This document shows, in pieces, positions 1 through 6,341 of a stretch of DNA of 11,177 nt (position 1 is the stretch's first letter; each line of letters starts with the position of its first letter). The stretch comes from Sediminibacterium ginsengisoli. GTDB lineage: Bacteria; Bacteroidota; Bacteroidia; Chitinophagales; Chitinophagaceae. The stretch spans positions 1-11,177 of the forward strand of contig CAMAQW010000044.1 in NCBI GenBank assembly GCA_945860335.1, in the 5' to 3' direction. The position numbers and the translations under genes are program-made. The notes beneath the pieces were generated by a model that saw nothing but the letters and a program-made list of their open reading frames with translations, searched no databases and was not told the origin of the DNA.

Positions 1-153
1 ATGGAAGCAAATAAATCAACTACAAAATACTGGGCTATCTGTTTTTTCTGGTTAGCCGTAATGATTACTTTACTCGTTGTATATCGTGAATTCTTTTGGT
101 TAGCGTTACCTGGTACCGTTACCTATTTTGCAAAAGCAATGGACTTAATGTAA
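1..153 (+). CDS. Small single-span membrane protein, unknown function (50 aa)
   Basis: I do not recognise the family. The reading frame opens with ATG at the first base of the window and encodes 50 residues. A short polar N-terminus (MEANKSTTKYW) is followed by a hydrophobic helix at about residues 11-27, then Tyr-Arg-Glu, and a second, weaker aromatic and hydrophobic stretch (about 31-44) ending in AKAMDLM. This suggests one inner-membrane span and perhaps an amphipathic second helix. A good intrinsic terminator begins 21 bp after the stop codon, which supports a transcribed gene ending here. Because the window starts at this ATG, the true start could lie further upstream and this could be the tail of a longer protein. 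No promoter or upstream neighbour can be seen. Confidence 0.6.
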   Translation: MEANKSTTKYWAICFFWLAVMITLLVVYREFFWLALPGTVTYFAKAMDLM

Positions 154-174
154 ACCTAACTTACTATAGTAAAT

Positions 175-198
175 AGCAGCACAAGTGCTGCTTTTTTT
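175..198 (+). terminator. Intrinsic terminator after the 50-aa gene
   Basis: The stem AGCAGC/GCTGCT can extend by two pairs to AGCAGCAC/GTGCTGCT. It is followed directly by seven T. It ends plus-strand transcription 18 bp before the stop codon of the convergent peptidase gene. On the minus strand the hairpin is followed only by ATTTACT, so termination in that direction would be weaker. Confidence 0.85.
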
Positions 199-215
199 AT
201 GCCTTCCATTTAAAA

Positions 216-968
216 TTATAACGCAATCCTACGGATGGTACGGAGTTGATGCGTGCGGAGTCCAGTACTACTGCTAACAATACCTGCCTGATCGATAGGA
301 TCCATTCTTACAACGGCAGAAGCATGAATAATTTGATGCGGCGATAATAAAATACCTACATGGGTGATTTTTCCTTGTTCATTGTCAAAAAAAGCCAAAT
401 CGCCAGGCTTGGCCTCTGCTAAAAAACCAATAGCCTCTCCCATTTCTGCTTGCTGATACGCATCGCGAGGTAATTTGTAATTAAATAGCTTAAAAACCAT
501 TTGCACAAAGCCACTGCAATCTATTCCAAATACAGTTCTACCGCCCCACAAATAAGCAGTGCCTAAAAACTGTTTTGCTACTATTTCAAGTGCCGCTGGA
601 GTGAATGCATTGTTTGCTGGATCCAAACTGGCAGCTGTGTAAGTGAATTCAAAATCAGCATGCATACTGGAAACAATAGGTGTACCAAGCGGAAGTTGAA
701 TAGACTGTCCATTATACACTGCAGGATTAACCCAGTTAGCGGTGTATCCCTTTGTAACAATACTTGCGCCTTCTGGTAATATTTGTAATTGCAATTTCTG
801 GCACCAACCTTCATAATCATCTTGGTGCATTTGAATCTGATAAAAATCTTTGGTTTCACCTATGATGGTAGCGGTTTCACCAAATAAAATTTGAGAAACC
901 ATTTCTGCCCGATGTGAACTCTCTGCCCGTATTGGAGCAACTGGAACCACGCAAATCACTTCAGCCAT
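216..968 (-). CDS. NlpC/P60 (C40) cysteine peptidase with N-terminal SH3-like region, YkfC-like
   Basis: This is a predicted gamma-D-glutamyl-L-diamino-acid endopeptidase that trims peptidoglycan peptides. The C-terminal NlpC/P60 domain spans about residues 125-250. The catalytic Cys is Cys151 in GIDCSGF, the His is His203 in THVGILL, and the third polar residue is probably His215 in IIHAS; the YLWGG motif lies at 139-143. The N-terminal part starts with a bacterial SH3-like segment (PVAPIRAES, then a Ser/His-Arg-Ala-Glu-Met-Val stretch) typical of YkfC-type enzymes. There is no signal peptide or lipobox, so a cytosolic role in recycling murein peptides is more likely than cell-wall cleavage (inference). 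The 250-residue length fits compact Bacteroidota members. The gene lies 38 bp downstream of the acyltransferase gene on the same strand and may be co-transcribed with it. No epimerase or permease partner of a recycling operon is next to it. Confidence 0.88.
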   Translation of the reverse strand: MAEVICVVPVAPIRAESSHRAEMVSQILFGETATIIGETKDFYQIQMHQDDYEGWCQKLQLQILPEGASIVTKGYTANWVNPAVYNGQSIQLPLGTPIVSSMHADFEFTYTAASLDPANNAFTPAALEIVAKQFLGTAYLWGGRTVFGIDCSGFVQMVFKLFNYKLPRDAYQQAEMGEAIGFLAEAKPGDLAFFDNEQGKITHVGILLSPHQIIHASAVVRMDPIDQAGIVSSSTGLRTHQLRTIRRIAL

Positions 969-1006
969 AGATTAAAATTTAAAATAAGTTATGCCCTTTG
1001 ATTGAA

Positions 1007-2059
1007 TCATTGACGACGCTCTAAAAAATACTGCTTGAGGGCCAATGCTTTTTTTTCTATGAGTATCCAAGAAAGATATCCAAAAATAAAAGCTCCAATA
1101 GTACTAGCAATAAATAACATAAGCGTTGAAGGCCTGAACCAATAAATAATAAACTGTTGCAATGGAAATGCATACAAGTAAATTCCATAAGAAGGATCTC
1201 CAATGCTAGCATGCACAAAGGTTGCAACCCTGGATGTTTGCTTGCCCAAATAAATGACTAAAAAAGGAAGCGTTACATAAACAACCGTATGACCTACGCC
1301 AAAATATATAGCAGCAATAAGCGCTATCAATAAAACAGCGGCAATGGTATGTTTATAATTGATGGCATCAAAATGAAAGCAGCTTAACAAAGAACCCATT
1401 AAAAAATAGATGCCCAAATCAAAAAGAGGTTCGAGTGGAATAAAAAAATGTGTTTGAACCGTCCAATTGTACAATAATAAACGTACCATTAAAAAGATCC
1501 CTATAACAATAGCCAATGCAATTTTTAAAAATATTTTATGGGACCGAACAAAAAAGAACAATAAAATAAAAAGGTAAAAGAAAAACTCATATTCAATGGT
1601 CCATAAAGATCCATTGATGGCAGTAGAAGGAAGCCCCGAAAAAATCCCTTGAATAAAAAAATGAGGTTTAAATAAGATCAGGTTACCTATAAAATAAGCA
1701 TACACTTCTTTGTTTTTAAAAAAGGGCGTTAGTGTGCTTGGATATATAAAATAAACCGCGGCAAGTGTTATGAGTAGTACAACGGCCAATGCTGGAAAAA
1801 TTCGGAGCACCCTTTTTACGAGGTATTCAAAAATAGAGGCACTCACCATCATACTTTTAAATATCAAATACCCGCTAATTATAAAAAAACCTTTTACACC
1901 AATAAATGAAAATAAAAAAGTGCTATTGGTTGCTTCAAACAATGGATCGGTGGCGCCATCGCCATTTAAAACATAGGAATGGGATACGATTACAAACCAA
2001 GCAAATAAAATACGCAACAAATCAAAATTGTTTGCCTGTCGTGTAGGAAGTTGAACCAT
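1007..2059 (-). CDS. Acyltransferase-3 family integral membrane O-acyltransferase
   Basis: This 350-residue protein has about ten to eleven hydrophobic spans and belongs to the acyltransferase-3 (OafA/OatA-like) family. These proteins move acyl groups, usually acetyl, from the cytoplasm onto sugars of O-antigen, exopolysaccharide, peptidoglycan or small glycosides. Visible family marks are NNFDLLRILFAW at 10-21 and the catalytic-type His27 in IVSHSY. Others are GVKGFFIISGYLI at 54-66, the basic VKRVLRIFPA segment at 81-90, NGSLWTIEYE at 149-158, and SYGIYLYAFP at 290-299 near the end. No SGNH hydrolase domain follows the membrane part, so this is the stand-alone form. The acceptor cannot be read from the sequence, and no glycosyltransferase or polysaccharide cluster surrounds it. 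A good -7 promoter element lies 26 bp upstream of the ATG. Confidence 0.9.
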   Translation of the reverse strand: MVQLPTRQANNFDLLRILFAWFVIVSHSYVLNGDGATDPLFEATNSTFLFSFIGVKGFFIISGYLIFKSMMVSASIFEYLVKRVLRIFPALAVVLLITLAAVYFIYPSTLTPFFKNKEVYAYFIGNLILFKPHFFIQGIFSGLPSTAINGSLWTIEYEFFFYLFILLFFFVRSHKIFLKIALAIVIGIFLMVRLLLYNWTVQTHFFIPLEPLFDLGIYFLMGSLLSCFHFDAINYKHTIAAVLLIALIAAIYFGVGHTVVYVTLPFLVIYLGKQTSRVATFVHASIGDPSYGIYLYAFPLQQFIIYWFRPSTLMLFIASTIGAFIFGYLSWILIEKKALALKQYFLERRQ

Positions 2060-2084
2060 TGCGCTTCTTGATTGTTTTGAACCA

Positions 2085-2092
2085 CAAATATA
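2085..2092 (-). promoter_or_regulatory. -7 promoter element of the acyltransferase gene
   Basis: Read on the minus strand this is TATATTTG, a full match to the Bacteroidota -7 consensus TAnnTTTG, ending 25 bases before the ATG at 2059. A convincing -33 TTG at the usual 19-21 bp spacing is not visible. The assignment therefore rests on the -7 match and its position. Confidence 0.5.
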
Positions 2093-2120
2093 TCTTTAAT
2101 ACCCAAAATCTAACGATATT

Positions 2121-2128
2121 TACATTTC
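2121..2128 (+). promoter_or_regulatory. Possible -7 element of the nitroreductase gene
   Basis: TACATTTC matches seven of eight positions of TAnnTTTG and lies 21 bp before the ATG in the 90-bp divergent intergenic region. There is no clear -33 element, so the call is weak. Confidence 0.3.
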
Positions 2129-2149
2129 TATACATCGTAAATCTAACCC

Positions 2150-2875
2150 ATGTCATTAAGCAGCAGTTTTGAAGAAATCATACAACGTAGACGTTCCAAC
2201 CGAAAATTTGATGCCAACGTAGAAGTCCCCGATGATGTTATTAAAAGAAGTTTAGAAAGAAGCATCCTGTCTCCTAACAGCAGTAATATGCAATTATGGG
2301 AGTTTCAATGGATCAAGGACCCTGCATTAAAAGATTCTTTCACAGCACTTTGCCTCGACCAAAATGCGGCCAGAACGGCCAAGCAATTGGTGGTATTTGT
2401 AACCAGAAAAGATTTATGGAAACAAAGAGCGGCATGGAACTACAATAAAATAAAAGAAGGCATTACAGGTGAGCCCAATACCGCTCAAAAAAGAGGCCTC
2501 GATTATTATGGTAAACTCATGCCACTTGCCTACCGCTCAGATATTTTTGGAATTTCTACCCTCATTAGAACAGCACTTTGCTTTTTTATGGGACTTCGAA
2601 AACCCTTTATGCGTTTTGGCGGAGATGCAGATCAGCGTGTTACAGTTCATAAATCTTGTGCATTAGCAGCCCAAACATTTATGTTATCTATTGCCGCCGA
2701 AGGTTTTGAATCATGTCCAATGGAAGGCTTTGATGCCGTTCGGGTGAAGCGTGCATTAGGGTTACCAAGCGGCGCAGAAATCAATATGATCATTGCCGTG
2801 GGTAAAGGAACGGAAGCAGGCGTTTGGGGGCCAAGGTTTAGGGTTCCTTACGATGAGGTTGTTGTGGTTAAATAA
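2150..2875 (+). CDS. Nitroreductase-family FMN-dependent oxidoreductase
   Basis: This 241-residue protein fits the nitroreductase fold: a homodimeric flavoprotein, normally FMN, using NAD(P)H to reduce nitroaromatics, quinones or an unknown cell metabolite. The N-terminal helix and the basic RRRSNRKF segment (13-20) correspond to the conserved R-x-S-x-R flavin-phosphate site. SPNSSNMQLWEF (41-52) corresponds to the usual S-P-S-x-x-N-x-Q-P-W segment, with Leu where Pro is common. The C-terminal part has the expected core helix (about 168-185), then AAEGFESCPMEGFD (182-195) and the closing KRALGLP and IIAVGKG motifs. An aromatic insertion (about 118-160) could shape the active site and dimer interface. 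The physiological substrate cannot be predicted. It is cytosolic, and the next gene begins 60 bp downstream on the same strand without an obvious terminator. Confidence 0.9.
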   Translation: MSLSSSFEEIIQRRRSNRKFDANVEVPDDVIKRSLERSILSPNSSNMQLWEFQWIKDPALKDSFTALCLDQNAARTAKQLVVFVTRKDLWKQRAAWNYNKIKEGITGEPNTAQKRGLDYYGKLMPLAYRSDIFGISTLIRTALCFFMGLRKPFMRFGGDADQRVTVHKSCALAAQTFMLSIAAEGFESCPMEGFDAVRVKRALGLPSGAEINMIIAVGKGTEAGVWGPRFRVPYDEVVVVK

Positions 2876-2935
2876 AACAATTTACGATCAACAAACGTTA
2901 TTGTATTAGTCAGTAATTTTATAAAAATATATACC

Positions 2936-3955
2936 ATGCATAAGATTTTAACGGGCGCTTTATTATTGATTGCTTCAGTTGCATCAGCTCAAGTTGATAC
3001 CACAGATAATTTTGATTATAGCAAATTTGGAGAAGCTGATGGTGTTAAACGCTATTGCACACAAAAAGTATTAAATCAAACGCCACAAAAAATTATTAGC
3101 ATTGGTTTTGACCAGTATGGCTCTTTTCATATGCCAGGTGTACCACTAGGTGGAATGCTTCCTGCAATGCAAGATTTTCATGTGAATCAAATGTCAGCAC
3201 TTAAGGCACAAATAAATATTCCAGTTATTTCAAACAACAAAATTATCTGGCAATTGGGTGCTAATTATTGGGGCAGCAAATTTGACATTGAAAAGCCAGG
3301 AACCAATCTATTTGCATCCTCACTAAATAGCCATACCCTTACAAGTGCCGGTATCAATACCACTATTTTTAAACCATTAAATGAAAAGAATTTTTTTATC
3401 ATACAGGCAAGTGCAGATGTCAATGGAATTTTTCATAACACGAGCGCTATCAACAAAGATGCACTAACATTGAGTGGTACCGTAATTTATGGTTGGAAGA
3501 AATCTGAAAAAAATATGATTGGTACCGGTATTGCCCGCACCTTCCGTGCTGGTCAACTCATTCATGTACCTGTTTTATTTTGGAATAAAACCTTTAACGA
3601 CAAATGGGGTATGGAACTTTTATTACCTGCCCGAGGATTTATGCGATACAATTTTTCTACATTTAATATGTTACAAGCAGGATTTGAACTAGAAGGAAAC
3701 CAGTTTTGGATGCCGCTTTCAAATGCCAAAAATGGAGAAGTGTTTATTCAAAGAGGTGAGTTTAAGCCCAAGCTAATGTGGGATAAAAAACTAAGCGGCT
3801 TTGTTTGGTTTCATGCAGAAGCAGGCATGCGTTACAATTACCGGTTTGAAGTAATGAATGTGAAAAATGGGAAAAAAGAAGCCCAACGCTACTTTGAAAG
3901 CAGGTTGGGCAATCCTTTATATTTTAATATTGGATTTAACTTTGTATCACCTTAA
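2936..3955 (+). CDS. Secreted, probable outer-membrane beta-barrel protein (DUF6268-like)
   Basis: The 339-residue precursor has a clear Sec signal peptide: a Lys at position 3, a hydrophobic core and a predicted signal-peptidase-I cut after ASA (18/19), leaving mature Gln19. There is no lipobox Cys. The mature chain has no transmembrane helix. It shows alternating hydrophobic, aromatic and polar stretches with Gly and Asn turns, as in small outer-membrane barrels, and ends in an aromatic-rich strand (LYFNIGFNF). It resembles the Bacteroidota outer-membrane proteins grouped as DUF6268, but this is from memory of general pattern and is uncertain. There is no TonB box or plug, so it is not a TonB-dependent receptor. 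Function is unknown. The last 9 bp overlap the end of the convergent DUF2147 gene. Confidence 0.7.
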   Translation: MHKILTGALLLIASVASAQVDTTDNFDYSKFGEADGVKRYCTQKVLNQTPQKIISIGFDQYGSFHMPGVPLGGMLPAMQDFHVNQMSALKAQINIPVISNNKIIWQLGANYWGSKFDIEKPGTNLFASSLNSHTLTSAGINTTIFKPLNEKNFFIIQASADVNGIFHNTSAINKDALTLSGTVIYGWKKSEKNMIGTGIARTFRAGQLIHVPVLFWNKTFNDKWGMELLLPARGFMRYNFSTFNMLQAGFELEGNQFWMPLSNAKNGEVFIQRGEFKPKLMWDKKLSGFVWFHAEAGMRYNYRFEVMNVKNGKKEAQRYFESRLGNPLYFNIGFNFVSP

Positions 3956-4450
3956 TACTTGTCTAGTCCAAGTATCTGTTCTTCCAATAATCGAAACACC
4001 AATATAACCTCTTACTTCAAGTGAGTTGGCATTCTGTAATTTCATGGTACAAGAGTAGGTATTACCGTTTTTAGGATCGTAAATATTGCCTTCGTCCCAA
4101 ACATTTTCTCCTTTGTAATTAAAGCCCCAAATATTTACAAGGCCCAAAATGGCACGGGTCTTAGAAGCTTCATCCGGATGATTTTTATCTACTTTAGGCT
4201 TCCCTGTTTCTGGATCGTTGGGTTCTTTTAACCAAACAATTTTACCCTGGTACTTGTCGCCATTTTTATAAATGCGCACCATGGCAGTACCTTCACCTGT
4301 TTTCCAAACACCTACTATACCGTCTGGATTATCTGCCTTTAAATAAAAAGCAGAAGCGCCTGCTATCATGAGCAAGCATCCTACAAAAAGCAGGGTCATT
4401 TTTTTGTAATTGGCTTTAAAAGCAGCCATTTTGGTTTGTATCTTTTTCAT
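3947..4450 (-). CDS. DUF2147 family exported protein
   Basis: The 167-residue protein matches DUF2147 strongly. IVGVWKTGEGTAMVRIY (45-61) opens the domain, KYQGKIVWLKEPNDPETGKP (66-85) follows, then a D-K-N-H-P-D segment, IYDPKNGNTYSC (123-134), and LEVRGYIG (144-151) with GRTDTW at the end. These small secreted beta-rich proteins are widespread in Bacteroidota and Proteobacteria, and no biochemical activity is established. The N-terminus carries a basic stretch and a hydrophobic segment (about 19-36, ending GASA), so it is a signal peptide or membrane anchor. Met8 and Met18 are alternative starts; Met18 would give a shorter, more typical signal peptide. I kept the first ATG because a -7 promoter element lies 24 bp upstream. 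The gene ends inside the convergent barrel gene, with a 9-bp overlap. Confidence 0.88.
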   Translation of the reverse strand: MKKIQTKMAAFKANYKKMTLLFVGCLLMIAGASAFYLKADNPDGIVGVWKTGEGTAMVRIYKNGDKYQGKIVWLKEPNDPETGKPKVDKNHPDEASKTRAILGLVNIWGFNYKGENVWDEGNIYDPKNGNTYSCTMKLQNANSLEVRGYIGVSIIGRTDTWTRQVLR

Positions 4451-4473
4451 ATGCGTAATTTGTAATTAGAGAT

Positions 4474-4481
4474 CAAATATA
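4474..4481 (-). promoter_or_regulatory. -7 promoter element of the DUF2147 gene
   Basis: On the minus strand this reads TATATTTG, a full match to TAnnTTTG, 23 bp before the ATG. The upstream promoter half would fall within the T-tract and stem of the ssrA terminator, where no good -33 TTG occurs at standard spacing. Confidence 0.45.
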
Positions 4482-4484
4482 ATT

Positions 4485-4527
4485 GAAAAAACAAAAAGAG
4501 CGACCTGCAATTAAACAAGTCGCTCTT
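4485..4527 (-). terminator. Intrinsic terminator of ssrA
   Basis: Nine perfect pairs AAGAGCGAC/GTCGCTCTT (4519-4527 with 4496-4504) enclose a 14-nt loop. On the minus strand they are followed by TTTGTTTTTT. It lies 23 bp past the tmRNA 3' end, which is where a tmRNA terminator is expected. Confidence 0.9.
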
Positions 4528-4549
4528 CATAAAACCCTAGGAGATTTTG

Positions 4550-4918
4550 TGGAGTCGAGGGGAGTCGAACCCCTGTCCAAACATCGTGACCATTAGCTTT
4601 CTACATGCTTATTTCGGTATTCATTGTAGACGAAAGGCCGGAAACGAACAAACCAACCTATCGCTTAGCTGGATATTCTTAAGCAACAGTCACAGCCTTC
4701 TATTGCAGCATCTTATTTTGTTTTGAGTCGGCGGCGGCACATGGAAATAAGCGAACCTGTGCGGCGGCCCAAATGGTTACTTAATCACTGATTAAGCAGC
4801 CATGGCATACTGAGTATTGCCATTTGAAGTTTGAGTATTCAGATTGAAGTGCTAATTACACAACGCACTGCATGCTTACACCAACAATAACCTATGCTGT
4901 CAAAACCAGTACGACCCC
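4550..4918 (-). ncRNA. ssrA: Transfer-messenger RNA (tmRNA)
   Basis: This is a one-piece tmRNA of about 369 nt that rescues stalled ribosomes together with SmpB and tags the nascent peptide for proteolysis. The 5' end, read on the minus strand, is GGGGTCGTACTGGTTTTGAC. The 3' end is the tRNA-like T-arm AGGGG-TTCGACT-CCCCT followed by CGACTCCA. The acceptor ends GGGGTCG and CGACTCC form seven pairs, including one G-U. The 3' CCA is not encoded after the discriminator A (the DNA reads ACAAAA), so CCA must be added enzymatically. The tag frame ends in YAMAA followed by TAA. The T-rich pseudoknot-forming section and GC-rich helices (about 4730-4770) follow the tag as expected. The gene has its own promoter and terminator between rseP and the DUF2147 gene. 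Confidence 0.97.
4792..4821 (-). other. tmRNA proteolysis-tag reading frame, GNTQYAMAA-stop
   Basis: Read on the minus strand, a GGC resume codon begins the frame Gly-Asn-Thr-Gln-Tyr-Ala-Met-Ala-Ala followed by TAA. A second in-frame stop lies shortly beyond (the DNA after the first reads TCAGTGATTAAG). A Gly-first tag of nine codons ending in Y-A-(L/M)-A-A is the Bacteroidota pattern. The resume codon is inferred from this pattern, not from the sequence alone; the C-terminal AMAA degron is certain from the frame. Confidence 0.85.
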
Positions 4919-4947
4919 ATAACTTGCGGTTAGCAAAAAGCCAAATG

Positions 4948-4955
4948 CAAAGGTA
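4948..4955 (-). promoter_or_regulatory. -7 promoter element of ssrA
   Basis: The minus strand reads TACCTTTG, a full match to TAnnTTTG, 29 bp before the mature tmRNA 5' end. Transcription should start near 4941, giving a short leader of about 20 nt to be removed by RNase P. The -33 region would fall at the stop codon of rseP (4971-4980), where only AT-rich DNA is seen. Confidence 0.65.
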
Positions 4956-4970
4956 ACACTATTTATACAC

Positions 4971-6320
4971 TTATTTAAATAATCTCCAAAAGTCGAGCCC
5001 TAGCGCGTATACCATTAAACTTAACAGTAGCACCATACCCACCATTTGTGCATATTCCATGAACTTATCCGAAGGCTTACGCTTTGTGATCATCTCATAG
5101 AGTGTAAAGAGGGCATGCCCCCCATCGAGTGCCGGAATAGGTAAAATATTCATGAAAGCTAATATAATCGAGAATATACCTGTTAATGTCCAAAAACGTT
5201 CCCAATCCCAAGTGCCTGGAAAAGTATTACCAATACTAATAACGCTACCAAGCGAATCGCTTGCTGCTACCTTACCCGTAAAAATTTGTTTGATACCCGT
5301 AACGTAACGATCTAGTGTTTCCCAAGTTTTTGTAAAACCTACTGGTATAGATTCAAAAAAGCCATAGGTTTTTGTGTTGGTTCCAAATAAAACGAGTGGG
5401 CTTCTTCCAAAAAAGCCAAGCTTTCCTTTTTCATTTACTTTAACGCGCACATCTACAGTATCAGTACCACGAAGCACTGTTAAACTCACAATCGAATCTT
5501 CGTATCCTTTTTTTAACTGATCAAACTCGTGGTAAAATAAAAATGGCTTGTTGTTAAAAGCAATCAGTTGGTCATTTTTAATAAGCGCATCTTTTGTAAA
5601 AACAGCAGTACTTGACACAGAGTCTACAATGGCCGGATAACGCGGCATCACAAGTGATGTTTCATTAGCGACCTTCGCAAGTTTTTTGGTAAATCCTGCG
5701 GGCACTTGTATATCTATAGTGCTATCGTTTCTGGTTACTTGTAAAACTTTGGCGTCATTTAAAACCATTTCTGCTTCAAGGGTTCCAAAAGCTTCTAGTG
5801 GTTTTCCATCAATGCCTACTACATTATCGCCGTCTTTAATACCAATTGATTTTGCCAAAGAATCGGCAACAATTCCATTTTTTAAATTTTTAACGGGTAA
5901 ATATTCTTCACCCCATACCCAGGTAATACCAATAAAAATAACAATGGCAAGCACTACGTTTACGAGCACCCCACCTATCATAATAATTAAACGCTGCCAG
6001 GCTGGTTTAGATCTAAACTCATGTGGCTCTGGAGGCTTATTCATTTGCTCTTTATCCATGCTCTCATCAATCATACCGGCAATTTTTACATAGCCGCCAA
6101 ATGGCACCCAGCCAATACCGTATTCGGTTTCGCCTTTTTTCTTTTTCCAAATACTAAACCAAGGATCAAAGAATAAATAAAACTTATCTACCCTGCAGTT
6201 AAATAATTTAGCAGGAATAAAATGCCCTAGTTCGTGTAGGGTTACTAAAATTGAAAAAGATAAAATAAACTGTCCAGCTTTAACGCCAACACTTAACCAA
6301 TCTACCATTAATAATGTCAT
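4971..6320 (-). CDS. rseP: RIP (site-2) zinc metalloprotease, RseP family
   Basis: This is an intramembrane zinc protease that cleaves membrane-bound anti-sigma factors or remnant signal peptides in the inner membrane. The 449-residue chain has the zinc motif HELGH (29-33) in the first transmembrane span. The third ligand lies in the NILPIPALDGGH motif (391-402), with Asp399. VPFGGYVKI (72-80) and the IGGVLVN segment (115-121) are also present. Two PDZ domains lie between the second and third spans, roughly 145-210 and 228-300, as is usual for RseP. Met1 is used; Met5 is an equally possible start. The gene begins 21 bp after the dxr stop, and the dxr-rseP pairing is common in bacteria, so co-transcription is likely. 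The substrate in this organism cannot be inferred from the window. Confidence 0.95.
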   Translation of the reverse strand: MTLLMVDWLSVGVKAGQFILSFSILVTLHELGHFIPAKLFNCRVDKFYLFFDPWFSIWKKKKGETEYGIGWVPFGGYVKIAGMIDESMDKEQMNKPPEPHEFRSKPAWQRLIIMIGGVLVNVVLAIVIFIGITWVWGEEYLPVKNLKNGIVADSLAKSIGIKDGDNVVGIDGKPLEAFGTLEAEMVLNDAKVLQVTRNDSTIDIQVPAGFTKKLAKVANETSLVMPRYPAIVDSVSSTAVFTKDALIKNDQLIAFNNKPFLFYHEFDQLKKGYEDSIVSLTVLRGTDTVDVRVKVNEKGKLGFFGRSPLVLFGTNTKTYGFFESIPVGFTKTWETLDRYVTGIKQIFTGKVAASDSLGSVISIGNTFPGTWDWERFWTLTGIFSIILAFMNILPIPALDGGHALFTLYEMITKRKPSDKFMEYAQMVGMVLLLSLMVYALGLDFWRLFK

Positions 6321-6341
6321 AAATATCTATTGAAAAACTTT

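Noticed and set aside
581..859. Open frame of 92 codons on the minus strand inside the NlpC/P60 gene
   Set aside because: It overlaps the clear NlpC/P60 frame, has no family features and looks like a frame-shifted shadow.
1770..1976. Plus-strand 68-codon frame inside the acyltransferase gene
   Set aside because: It is antisense to a well-supported membrane acyltransferase and shows no domain or start signal.
4529..4950. Possible tRNA gene suggested by the TTCGACT T-arm
   Set aside because: The T-arm and acceptor belong to the tmRNA; there is no anticodon arm, and the 5' half and tag frame fit ssrA over 369 nt.
5686..6093. Plus-strand 135-codon frame, Ser/Thr/Pro-rich, inside rseP
   Set aside because: It is the antisense reading of the conserved N-terminal part of RseP. 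Its composition follows from the opposite strand, and there is no promoter.
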